Source of the DNA: Lysobacterales bacterium
Lineage (GTDB): Bacteria > Pseudomonadota > Gammaproteobacteria > Xanthomonadales > SZUA-5
Direction: 5' to 3'
Length of the DNA: 52,141 bases
Assembly (NCBI GenBank): GCA_022841325.1
Contig: JALHRS010000038.1
Coordinates: 1 to 52,141 of the forward strand
The translations under genes and the position numbers were made by a program. Shown piece by piece: positions 8,733 to 16,403 of this stretch. Under the pieces are notes generated by a model. That model ran no database searches and was not told where the DNA came from. It was given only the letters and a program-made list of their open reading frames with translations. The number at the start of each line of letters is the position of its first letter. Positions within the stretch are counted from its first letter, which is position 1.

Positions 8733-10265
8733 TCAGGCCCGCAGGAACTGCCTCACCACCGGGTTCTCGGTCTCGTCCACGCAATCGAAGCCCAGTGCAT
8801 CCAGGCTCGCGCGCAGGCTGGCGGCGTCCTCGGCGTCGACGACCTCGATGCCGGCAAAGACCCGGCCGTAGGCGGCGCCGTGGCTGCGGTAATGGAACAG
8901 GGTGATGTTCCAGCGCGTGCCCATCTGTTCGAGGAAGCGCAGCAGAGCACCGGGGCGCTCCGGGAATTCGAAGCGATAGACGCGTTCTCGGCCGTTGATC
9001 TCGGCGCGACCGCCAACCATGTGGCGCACATGCAGCTTGGCCAGTTCGTTGTCGGTGTAGTCGCTGACGGCATAGCCTTCGGCCGCCAGTTGGGTGGCGA
9101 TCTCGCGGCGCTCGGCGGTGCCGCGGCGCAGACTGATGCCGACATAGATCTGCGCGGCTGCGGCCGGCGTGTAGCGGTAGTTGAACTCGGTGACGCTGCG
9201 GGGGCCGAGCGCCCGGCAGAAACGCAGGAAACTGCCGGGTTCTTCCGGTATGCCCACGCCAAACACCGCTTCGTGCGATTCGCCGATCTCGGCGCGTTCG
9301 GCCACATGGCGCAGCCGGTCAAAATTGACATTGGCGCCGCTGGCGACCGCGCACAGCGTGGCCCCGGGCTGCTTGAGTGTCTCGGCGTAACGCTTGAGGC
9401 CGGCCAGCGCCAGCGCGCCGGCGGGCTCCAGCATCACGCGGGTATCGTCGAACACGTCCTTGATCGCGGCACAGATCTCGTCGGTATTGACCAGCACCAT
9501 GCCGTCGATGTGCTCGCGCAGCACCCGGAAGGTGTGATCGCCGATGCGCTTGACCGCCACACCATCCACGAACAGGCCGACCTGATCCAGCGTGACCGGC
9601 TGCCCGGCCTTGAGCGCGGCATCCAGGCAGGCCGCGTCTACAGGCTCGACACCGATGACCTTGATCTCGGGCCGCAGCGCCTTGATGTAGGCGGCCATGC
9701 CGGCCGCCAGTCCGCCGCCGCCGACCGGAATGAAGACCGCGTCGATCGGCCCGGAATGCTGTCGTAGCAGCTCCATGGCCACCGTGCCCTGGCCCGCGAT
9801 CACCGCCGGATCGTCGTAGGGATGGACGAAGGTCAGGCCGCGTTCGGTTGCCAGGCGTTTGCCGACTGCGGCCGCGGCGTCATAACCATCGCCTTCGAGA
9901 ATGATCTCGGCGCCGTAGGCGGCCACGGCCTCGACCTTGATCGAGGGCGTGGTGCTCGGCATCACGATGGTGGCGCGACAGCCGAGCTCACGCGCGGCCA
10001 GGGCCACGCCCTGGGCGTGGTTGCCTGCCGACACGGCCAGCACGCCGGCGGCGCGCTCCTCGTGGCAGAGGCTGGCCATCTTGTTGTAGGCGCCGCGCAG
10101 CTTGAAGGAAAACACCGACTGCAGGTCTTCACGCTTGAGCAGCACGCGGTGCCCGAGCCGGCGCGACAGCCGCTGGGCTTCGGTCAGCGGCGACTCGATT
10201 GCCACTTCGTAGACGCGTGAGGTCAGTACCGCGCGCAGATAATCGGGGATCGGATCCATGAACAT
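8733..10265 (-). CDS. ilvA: threonine ammonia-lyase, biosynthetic
   Basis: A 510-residue enzyme that deaminates L-threonine to 2-oxobutanoate, the first step of isoleucine synthesis, using pyridoxal phosphate. The PLP lysine lies in SVFSFKLRGAYNKM (near residue 61); the glycine-rich phosphate loop is PVGGGGLAAGMAAY (near 190). Residues ~330-510 contain two ACT-like regulatory modules (EEPGSFLRFCRALG and FPERPGALLRFLEQMG), the hallmark of the long, isoleucine-inhibited biosynthetic form; the catabolic form lacks them. I chose ATG at 10265, preceded by AAGGAAG; a second ATG at 10259 is also possible. It is divergent from the MFS gene. A palindrome 20 bases upstream may be an operator. Confidence 0.96.
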   Translation of the reverse strand: MFMDPIPDYLRAVLTSRVYEVAIESPLTEAQRLSRRLGHRVLLKREDLQSVFSFKLRGAYNKMASLCHEERAAGVLAVSAGNHAQGVALAARELGCRATIVMPSTTPSIKVEAVAAYGAEIILEGDGYDAAAAVGKRLATERGLTFVHPYDDPAVIAGQGTVAMELLRQHSGPIDAVFIPVGGGGLAAGMAAYIKALRPEIKVIGVEPVDAACLDAALKAGQPVTLDQVGLFVDGVAVKRIGDHTFRVLREHIDGMVLVNTDEICAAIKDVFDDTRVMLEPAGALALAGLKRYAETLKQPGATLCAVASGANVNFDRLRHVAERAEIGESHEAVFGVGIPEEPGSFLRFCRALGPRSVTEFNYRYTPAAAAQIYVGISLRRGTAERREIATQLAAEGYAVSDYTDNELAKLHVRHMVGGRAEINGRERVYRFEFPERPGALLRFLEQMGTRWNITLFHYRSHGAAYGRVFAGIEVVDAEDAASLRASLDALGFDCVDETENPVVRQFLRA

Positions 10266-10284
10266 CGCTTCCTTCGGTAGCTGA

Positions 10285-10299
10285 TGTTGCATTGCAACA
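10285..10299. promoter_or_regulatory. palindrome upstream of ilvA (possible operator)
   Basis: TGTTGCATTGCAACA is a perfect inverted repeat (TGTTGC / ATT / GCAACA) placed 20 bases upstream of the ilvA start, between two divergent genes. Size and position suit a repressor or activator site. The protein that binds it cannot be named from the sequence. Confidence 0.4.
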
Positions 10300-10393
10300 G
10301 GCAAAGCGTGCAACCGGGCCGGGCTTGCAGGTGATTGACGACGGCCGGCGGCACGCACAGCATCCGCGCGTTCTCCGTTCTGAAATCGAGCCC

Positions 10394-11575
10394 ATGTTCG
10401 CAGCCCTGCGGCAGCTGCCGCGCACGGTCTGGCTGATCGGCCTGCTGAGCCTGCTCAACGACAGCGCCAGCGAGATGCTGTATCCGCTGATTCCGCTGTA
10501 TCTGGCCTCGGTGCTGATGGCCGGCCCGCGCGCGCTCGGCATCATCGAAGGCATCGCCGAAGCCACCGCCAGCCTGCTCAAGCTATTCTCCGGGGTGATC
10601 GTCGATCGCACCCGGCGCAGCAAGCCGTGGATCGTGTTCGGCTACGGACTGGCCGGTCTGGGGCGGCCGCTGATTGCTTTTGTCAGCTCCTGGCCATGGC
10701 TGCTGGTCATTCGTTTCACCGATCGGGTCGGCAAGGGCCTGCGCTCATCGCCCAGAGATGCGCTGCTCGCCGCCAGCGCCGGTCCCGATCGACGCGGACT
10801 GGCTTTCGGCCTGCATAGAGCCATGGACAATGCCGGTGCCGTGGTCGGCCCGCTGCTGGCTTTTGCGCTGCTGGGGGCTGGCGTGGAATTGAAGCAGGTC
10901 TTCCTGTGGTCGATCGTGCCGGCGATCTTGTGCGTGGTTCTGGCCTTGGCCATCCGCGAGCCGCCGCTGGCGCCGCGGGCCGCGGCGCCGCGCCCCTTCG
11001 ATTGGCGCATGCGCGACCTGCCGCCGGTCTACAAACGCTATCTGGTGGTCGTTGGCCTGTTCACACTGGGCAATTCCTCGAACATGTTCCTGCTGCTGCG
11101 GGCCCATGAACTGGGTGTGCCGCAGGCGCAGATTCCGCTGCTGTGGGCGGCGGTGTCGGTAGTCGCCATGCTGTTTTCGACGCCGTTGTCGGCCCTGTCC
11201 GACCGCTACGGCCGGGAGCGGCTGCTGGTGGGCGGCTATCTCGCTTATGCCGGTTTCTATTTCGTGCTCGGCGGCCTGGGGCAGGGTGGTCTGCTGCTCT
11301 ATGGCCTGTTCGCCTTCTACGGTCTGTTTCTGGCCGCCACCGAGGGTGTGGAGAAGGCCCTGGTGGCCGATCTGGCCCCCGAAGAGCGGCGCGGCACCGC
11401 CTTTGGCTGGTTCAACCTCATCGCCGGCATCACGCTGCTGCCGGCATCGGTGATCTTTGGTGGCTTGTACCAGGCGGCCTCGCCACTGCTGGCTTTTGGC
11501 TTTTCCGGAGGCTGTGCCGCCCTGGCCGCGCTGCTGCTGTTGCTGTGGGTGCGGGTGCCGGCAAGTAAAGCCTGA
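10394..11575 (+). CDS. MFS transporter
   Basis: A 393-residue membrane protein of the major facilitator superfamily. About 12 hydrophobic segments are visible (for example WLIGLLSLLNDSASEMLYPL, VVGPLLAFALLGAGV, LLLYGLFAFYGLFLA). The loop after segment 2-3 reads GVIVDRTRRSKPWIV, the MFS motif A region, and DRYGRERLL repeats it in the second half. NDSASEMLYPLIPLYL at the N-terminus is typical of a subgroup of uncharacterised bacterial MFS exporters. The substrate is not known. ATG at 10394 is preferred; upstream codons (from TTG at 10292) would only add a charged tail. It is divergent from ilvA. Confidence 0.88.
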   Translation: MFAALRQLPRTVWLIGLLSLLNDSASEMLYPLIPLYLASVLMAGPRALGIIEGIAEATASLLKLFSGVIVDRTRRSKPWIVFGYGLAGLGRPLIAFVSSWPWLLVIRFTDRVGKGLRSSPRDALLAASAGPDRRGLAFGLHRAMDNAGAVVGPLLAFALLGAGVELKQVFLWSIVPAILCVVLALAIREPPLAPRAAAPRPFDWRMRDLPPVYKRYLVVVGLFTLGNSSNMFLLLRAHELGVPQAQIPLLWAAVSVVAMLFSTPLSALSDRYGRERLLVGGYLAYAGFYFVLGGLGQGGLLLYGLFAFYGLFLAATEGVEKALVADLAPEERRGTAFGWFNLIAGITLLPASVIFGGLYQAASPLLAFGFSGGCAALAALLLLLWVRVPASKA

Positions 11576-11579
11576 CCGT

Positions 11580-11935
11580 GTTGCGCTCTGGCGCTTCCCG
11601 CACGCCCGAAGCGCCGCACACCCTGCCGAGCAAGCTCGGCACTACCAAAGCCTTGTACACCACAGCTCTGGTAGAGCGGAGCTTGCTCCGCTGCTTCTGC
11701 TGGGCTTTGGCTCTTGCTCTTCCGACCACGCCAAGAGCCGCACACCCTGCCGAGCAAGCTCGGCACTACCAAAGCCTCGTGCACCGCAGCTCTGGTAGAG
11801 CGGAGCTTGCTCCGCTGCTTCTGCTGGGCTTTGGCTATTGCTCTTCGCGCCGCCCGAAGAGCCGCACACCCTGCCGAGCAAGCTCGGCACTACAAAAGCC
11901 TCGTACACCACGGCTCTGGTTGCACCCGATCGCAG
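11580..11935. repeat. ~124 bp tandem repeat, three units (family G)
   Basis: Units beginning GCCGCACACCCTG start at 11613, 11737 and 11861, so the period is 124. Each unit carries two palindromes, GCCGAGCAAGCTCGGC and AGCGGAGCTTGCTCCGCT, followed by a CTGCTTCTGCTGGGCTTTGG stretch. The third unit is incomplete. The array starts about 5 bases after the MFS stop codon. The gap 11576-11978 contains no gene that I can support. Confidence 0.9.
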
Positions 11936-11978
11936 AGGGTGCAACGATCCGATCCAGATTGTTTCGGATGATCGGATC

Positions 11979-13457
11979 ATGGCCAAACATCGGTGGCTGT
12001 CAGCCCTCTGTCTGTTGACGATGGTCCTGAGCGCATTCGCTCCGGGACTCGCTGCCCAGGAAATGATCAATCTGAGATTGAACGGCCGTCCGGTCACCTT
12101 GCCGGTGGAAACGCCGGTGCTGATCGATCAGGTGCCGGGCACCCTGGCCGATCTGCGCGGCTATCCCGATGGTCTGCAGATGGAATGGACACGCCAGCTC
12201 GGCCCCCAGAAAGGCCTCGGCAATCCGGTCTTCAGTTTCAGCCTGATCGGTCCGGTGACCAGCACCACGCCGTTCCGGGTGCTGGGCCAGGCGATCACGG
12301 TGAACGGCGACACCGTCCTGGCCGGCGTGGGCCCGGATCTGAACCTGCCGGTGAACACGCCGGTGGTGGTGGCTGGCTTGCTCGACCCCAACGGCAGCGT
12401 GCTGGCCACGCTGATCGAACGCCGCGGTCAGTTCGGGCAGACCTTCCTGCTGAGTGGGTCGGTGCAGGCTATTGACGCCAATCTCTCCCAGTTGCGGGTG
12501 GGAAATCAGTGGCTCAGCTATGCCGGCGTGAGTTTCATCTTCTGTACCGAGCCGCTGCCGCAGATCGGCGAGTTTCTGGCGGTACGGGCGCAATCGCAGC
12601 CCAGTTTCCAGCCCGGTACGGTACTGACACAGGTGATCTCGGGCTATTGCCTGACGCCGGTTCCGCCCGGCACGGCCGGCGCCTCCGGCATGCTGGAGGG
12701 AATCATCACCCAGATCGTGGACGCCAGCGAGTTCCGGATTGGATCGCTCAGGGTATGGGTGTCGACCCCAACCGAATTCGTCCACGGCGGGCGCGATGAA
12801 CTGGCGGTGGGCATGCCGGTGATCATCGAGGGTAGCTATGTCGATACCCAGGAATTCAATGCGGCGGTGATCGAATATGTGCGGCCGGTGGTGCGCTTCC
12901 AGGTGCCGGTGACGCCGGCGCAGGTCACGCCGGGGGTGTCGATCAGCCCCTTTGAGCTGCTGGTGCGCGCCAGTCCGCAGGCGCGCGACGAGGACCTGAT
13001 TCTGGCCAATGGCTTGACCCAGAGCCGTCAGGTCGAAGTCCGTGGCTACATCGACGGCCTCGGGCGGCTCTACGCCACCCGGGTACGCGATCGCGGCAAC
13101 CCCAACAACAACGCCGTACGCCTGCGCGGACCGGTAGAGGTCATTGCCGATCCGCTGCTGACCATCCAGGGCCTGACGGTAGACACCACCGGGGTGAACA
13201 TCTTCGACGAGTTCGGCGTGTTCATGACCCGACCGCAGTTCTTCGCGGCCCTGCGCTTGAACGATCTGGTCGACTTCAGCGGCGCCAGCTACAACCCGGC
13301 CACGCGCACGCTCAGCGGCGGCACCGTGGTCTATATCGGTGCCGAACCGCTACCGCCGCCAGCGCCCGAACGCGGCAACCTGCCTTTCATCAACAACGGC
13401 ACGGTGACCGGCTACTCCAGTTCCACGCCCTTGTTCAGGGATGGTTTCGAGGGGTAG
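11979..13457 (+). CDS. secreted DUF5666-like protein with LFRDGFEG tail
   Basis: A 492-residue protein with a clear signal peptide (MAKHRWLSALCLLTMVLSAF..GLAAQ, cleavage near residue 27). The mature part is a series of short beta modules with the pattern G-x-V-x-V-x-G-x3-G-x2-A-T, such as VNTPVVVAGLLDPNGSVLAT and GMPVIIEGSYVDTQEFNAAV; four or more repeats resemble DUF5666. The last eight residues are LFRDGFEG, a tail I associate with many secreted proteins of this order; its role is not established to my knowledge. No catalytic residues are recognised. It stands alone, with repeats on both sides. The start is the ATG before the signal peptide; no strong Shine-Dalgarno is visible. Confidence 0.75.
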   Translation: MAKHRWLSALCLLTMVLSAFAPGLAAQEMINLRLNGRPVTLPVETPVLIDQVPGTLADLRGYPDGLQMEWTRQLGPQKGLGNPVFSFSLIGPVTSTTPFRVLGQAITVNGDTVLAGVGPDLNLPVNTPVVVAGLLDPNGSVLATLIERRGQFGQTFLLSGSVQAIDANLSQLRVGNQWLSYAGVSFIFCTEPLPQIGEFLAVRAQSQPSFQPGTVLTQVISGYCLTPVPPGTAGASGMLEGIITQIVDASEFRIGSLRVWVSTPTEFVHGGRDELAVGMPVIIEGSYVDTQEFNAAVIEYVRPVVRFQVPVTPAQVTPGVSISPFELLVRASPQARDEDLILANGLTQSRQVEVRGYIDGLGRLYATRVRDRGNPNNNAVRLRGPVEVIADPLLTIQGLTVDTTGVNIFDEFGVFMTRPQFFAALRLNDLVDFSGASYNPATRTLSGGTVVYIGAEPLPPPAPERGNLPFINNGTVTGYSSSTPLFRDGFEG

Positions 13458-13937
13458 TCAGCTTGCGGGGAAAGCCGTGTTGGCGCGACCTGCGCACGGG
13501 CCATGGGCTGGCGCGGACGGGGCTCTTGTAGGTCCAGACTTGTCTGGACGCTCTTCGCCCGGTGATGAAAGGGCTTCGAGGAGGGACGCGCGCCTGCGCG
13601 GCCGCTCCTGGGCTAAAGGCAAGGCCAAGCGGCGCCGCAGCGCGGCGCCGTCCACGTCAGCGATCCACAGCTTCCGGCCAGAAGTCTCACGCGGAGGCGC
13701 GGAGGCCGCGGAGAAAGGCCAAGGGCCCTTGTTGGCGATTGCACATCTCCGCGTTCTCCGCGCCTCCGCGTGAACAAGCGGTCTTCATGACCCGATGCGA
13801 AGAGCCCCGGTGAGCCGCTGCGGGGCACATCGGGCTACGCGCACCAGGCGGGTTCATGGCGCACCTAGGCAGCGCCGGGCCGACACCGGTCTCTGGCAAA
13901 TCCGCGGCCACCAGATCCGCCATCGCGACGCACCGAC
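13458..13937. repeat. repeat-filled gap
   Basis: No gene is seen. It contains the palindrome GTCCAGACTTGTCTGGAC (13532-13549), the GGAGGGACGC-GCGCGGCCGCT unit (13579-13607) with its GCGGCGCCGCAGCGCGGCGCC partner (13628-13648), and a 90 bp inverted element at 13685-13774 described separately. I see nothing recognisable in 13776-13937. Confidence 0.8.
13685..13774. repeat. small inverted element with CTCACGCGGAG ends (family I)
   Basis: Left arm TCTCACGCGGAGGCGCGGAG and its extension (13685-13714) are matched by the right arm ending GCGCCTCCGCGTGA (13746-13774). The arms contain two to three imperfect 9-base repeats of GCGGAGGC type. The interior is only ~31 bp. A second member with a longer, different interior is at 44052-44250. 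Confidence 0.8.
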
Positions 13938-14195
13938 CTATGCCCTCTTGATGACACCGATGATCGCCAGCACCACTACGGCGCCGATGGTGGCGTTGAT
14001 GATGGCGCCGATGATGCCGCCGCCGATGGCCAGGCCCAGCACGCCGCCGAGCAGCCAGCCGCCGACATAAGCGCCGATGATGCCGACGACGATGTTGCCG
14101 ACCAGACCGAGTCCGCGGCCACGCATCAGCTGTCCGGCCAGCCAGCCGGCGATGGCTCCAATCAGCAGGAAGATCAACAGTGCGGTGACGGTCAT
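13938..14195 (-). CDS. GlsB/YeaQ/YmgE family stress-response membrane protein
   Basis: An 85-residue integral membrane protein with three hydrophobic segments ([36 protein letters not shown], and [20 protein letters not shown]). The GxxAGWLAGxxMRGRGxGLxGNxxVGIxGAxxGG pattern is diagnostic for the family, often called transglycosylase-associated proteins. The biochemical role is unknown; relatives are induced by general stress. It is a single gene facing away from pepQ. The start ATG at 14195 is the only sensible one, with AGGAGCATTCGCC upstream as a weak ribosome site. Confidence 0.93.
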   Translation of the reverse strand: MTVTALLIFLLIGAIAGWLAGQLMRGRGLGLVGNIVVGIIGAYVGGWLLGGVLGLAIGGGIIGAIINATIGAVVVLAIIGVIKRA

Positions 14196-14334
14196 GGCGA
14201 ATGCTCCTCATCGGTTCTGGAGCGACTACGATTCACCGCTTCGGCTCATGCCGCAAGCAGAAGTTCGATCTGCACTGGTCCCGGGCGGCAGCCTCTCGTA
14301 AAGTGTGTGCATCCATTCAAGCTCGAGGGCAGCC

Positions 14335-15651
14335 ATGGCTTTGGCAGAGTTGTATGCGGATCACCTGCGTGAACAGATGCGCCGTGCCGATGTGGCGCTG
14401 GAGCGCGCCGGCTTCGACCATCTGCTGATTCCCAGCGGCACCGAGCGCTACGGCTTTCTGGATGACCAGACCTATCCCTTCCGGCCCAATCCGCATTTCC
14501 TGTCCTGGCTGCCGCTGACCCAGCATCCCGGCTGCTGGATTGCCTACACGCCCGGTCAGCGCCCGCGGCTGGCCTACTATCAACCCGAGGACTACTGGCA
14601 TGTGCCGCCGGCTGCACCATCGGGATTCTGGGTGGAGCATTTCGATCTGCAGGTGATCCGCTCACCGGAAGAAGCGGCGCAGTTTCTGCCGGCGGCTGCA
14701 CGGGCCGCCATCATCGGCGAGGACAATGCCGCCATAGCCGGTTATGTGCCGAACAACCCCGAGGCGGCGCTGGCCTATCTGCACTATCACCGAGCCCGTA
14801 AGACGCCTTACGAGCTGGAACAGCTGCGCGCGGCCAGCCGCCGCGGCGCCCGCGGGCATCTCGCTGCCGAATCGGCTTTCCGGGCAGGCGCGTCGGAGCA
14901 CGAAATCCATCTGGCCTTCTGCGCCGCCGCTGGTCATACCGATCACGGGCTGCCGTACGCCAACATCGTGGCCCTGAACGAGCATGGCGCCATTCTGCAT
15001 TACCACCACACACCGGCACCGCGCCCCGCGGAGTCGCGCAGCTTCCTGATCGATGCCGGCGGCAGTGAGGCCGGCTACGGCAGTGACATCACCCGCACCC
15101 ATGCCCGCGATCCGGGTCTGTTCGCCGATCTGATCGGGCAGATGGACGAGTTGCAGCAGGGGCTGGTGGCCGAAGTCCGTGCCGGCCGCGACTATCGCGA
15201 GCTGCATCTGCAGTGCCACCATCGGCTGGGCGGAATCCTGCAGCAGAGCGGCATCGTCAACATGAGTGCCGAGGCCCAGGTCGAGCGCGGCGTCACCAGC
15301 GTGTTCTTCCCGCATGGTCTGGGACACTTCCTGGGGCTACAGGTGCATGACGTCGGTGGCTTCCAGCGCGACGATCGTGGTGGCGAGATTCCCAAGCCTG
15401 CCGGGCATCCCTATCTGCGCCTCACCCGCAACCTGGAGCCCGGGCATGTGGTGACCATCGAACCCGGCCTCTATTTCATCCCAATGCTGCTGGCAAAGCT
15501 GCGCAATTCGGCCGATGCCGCACAAGTGAGCTGGGCACTCATCGATACGCTGCTGCCCTTTGGTGGTATCCGCATCGAAGACGATGTCCATGTCACCGAA
15601 GGCGCGCCGGAGAACCTCAGCCGCGACGCCTTCCGGGCATTGGCGGCCTGA
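14335..15651 (+). CDS. pepQ: Xaa-Pro dipeptidase PepQ
   Basis: A 438-residue metallopeptidase (M24B) that cleaves dipeptides with C-terminal proline. The start MALAELYADHLREQMRRADVAL and FLDDQTYPFRPNPHFLSWLP are characteristic of PepQ. The five metal ligands of the pita-bread fold can be placed: Asp in SFLIDAGGSE, Asp in GSDITRTHA, His in FFPHGLGHFLG, Glu in VVTIEPGLYF and Glu in GGIRIEDDVHV. The length is close to the E. coli enzyme (443). ATG at 14335 has GAGGG upstream and matches the family start. The next gene begins 3 bases after the stop, so the two are probably one transcript. No signal peptide; cytoplasmic. Confidence 0.96.
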   Translation: MALAELYADHLREQMRRADVALERAGFDHLLIPSGTERYGFLDDQTYPFRPNPHFLSWLPLTQHPGCWIAYTPGQRPRLAYYQPEDYWHVPPAAPSGFWVEHFDLQVIRSPEEAAQFLPAAARAAIIGEDNAAIAGYVPNNPEAALAYLHYHRARKTPYELEQLRAASRRGARGHLAAESAFRAGASEHEIHLAFCAAAGHTDHGLPYANIVALNEHGAILHYHHTPAPRPAESRSFLIDAGGSEAGYGSDITRTHARDPGLFADLIGQMDELQQGLVAEVRAGRDYRELHLQCHHRLGGILQQSGIVNMSAEAQVERGVTSVFFPHGLGHFLGLQVHDVGGFQRDDRGGEIPKPAGHPYLRLTRNLEPGHVVTIEPGLYFIPMLLAKLRNSADAAQVSWALIDTLLPFGGIRIEDDVHVTEGAPENLSRDAFRALAA

Positions 15652-15654
15652 GCC

Positions 15655-16320
15655 ATGCCGCCGATGACCGCAGAGCGCCTCACCAACGCGCTGCAACATC
15701 GGCTGGAAGCGCTCTACGATCTGGATCTGCCGACGCGGGTGGCCGATCACGTCTTCAGCGACGCCGAACTGGCGCAGCGCTTGCGCGGCCGCGGGCAACG
15801 GCCTGCCCGTGAACAGCTGCTGTTGCAGCAAGGGGCCGACGAGCTGTCGCTGAGCCTGTATCTGGATCGCCAGCTGTTGCAGCCGCTGATCGAGCGCAAT
15901 CCGCTGCGCGCCTTCGAGCTCGATCTGCTGGACGCTTTCGCGGCGGTCATCGAGGGCGTCAGTCATTTTGTCTGCGTGGTCTGGCACGCACTGCACCAGC
16001 GTCCATGCACGCAGCTGGAACTGGAGCTGCAGGCAGAAGTCGACAAGTTTGCGCTGCTGCACCAGCTCTGGCGCGAGCAGCGCGCCGACAGCCCGCAACC
16101 GTTGCTGGCCTGTTTGTTCGAGAACATCCGCTTCGAGCACGGCCTGGATGCGGTGGAGAGCGAACGCTATCGGCTGGCCAGCCATTACGCCGAGCGCTAC
16201 TGCGGGGCCATGCAGCAACGCTTCCAGGGTCGGTTGGACCACCCGCAGGCGCGCAGCCAGCTGCGCCGTTTCTATCGCAGTCCGCAGACGGAAAAGGTGC
16301 GCTGCGCGTTGTCGGTGTAG
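15655..16320 (+). CDS. conserved-looking hypothetical protein, coupled to pepQ
   Basis: A 221-residue protein I do not recognise. It is nearly all helical, with no signal peptide and no convincing membrane span. Notable stretches are LDAFAAVIEGVSHFVCVVWH (residues ~86-105, amphipathic to hydrophobic) and TQLELELQAEVDKFALLHQ (~119-137, acidic), and a basic C-terminus (SQLRRFYRSPQTEKVRCALSV). Its ATG is 3 bases downstream of the pepQ stop, and the vWA gene follows after 83 bp on the same strand, so it may be co-transcribed with either. Codon use resembles its neighbours, which supports a real gene. I assign no function. Confidence 0.75.
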   Translation: MPPMTAERLTNALQHRLEALYDLDLPTRVADHVFSDAELAQRLRGRGQRPAREQLLLQQGADELSLSLYLDRQLLQPLIERNPLRAFELDLLDAFAAVIEGVSHFVCVVWHALHQRPCTQLELELQAEVDKFALLHQLWREQRADSPQPLLACLFENIRFEHGLDAVESERYRLASHYAERYCGAMQQRFQGRLDHPQARSQLRRFYRSPQTEKVRCALSV

Positions 16321-16403
16321 CGGCTTAACCCCATTGCGTGCATCGGCGCGTTTCTCGGATCAACCCGGTCAGTTCCGGCCGGCCCAGACCCGAAGGAATC
16401 GCC

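Noticed and set aside
8364..9767. Open frame starting in the GGGACTC array and continuing antisense to ilvA
   Set aside because: The first part is repeat translation (DSGLGTR), the rest is antisense to a certain gene.
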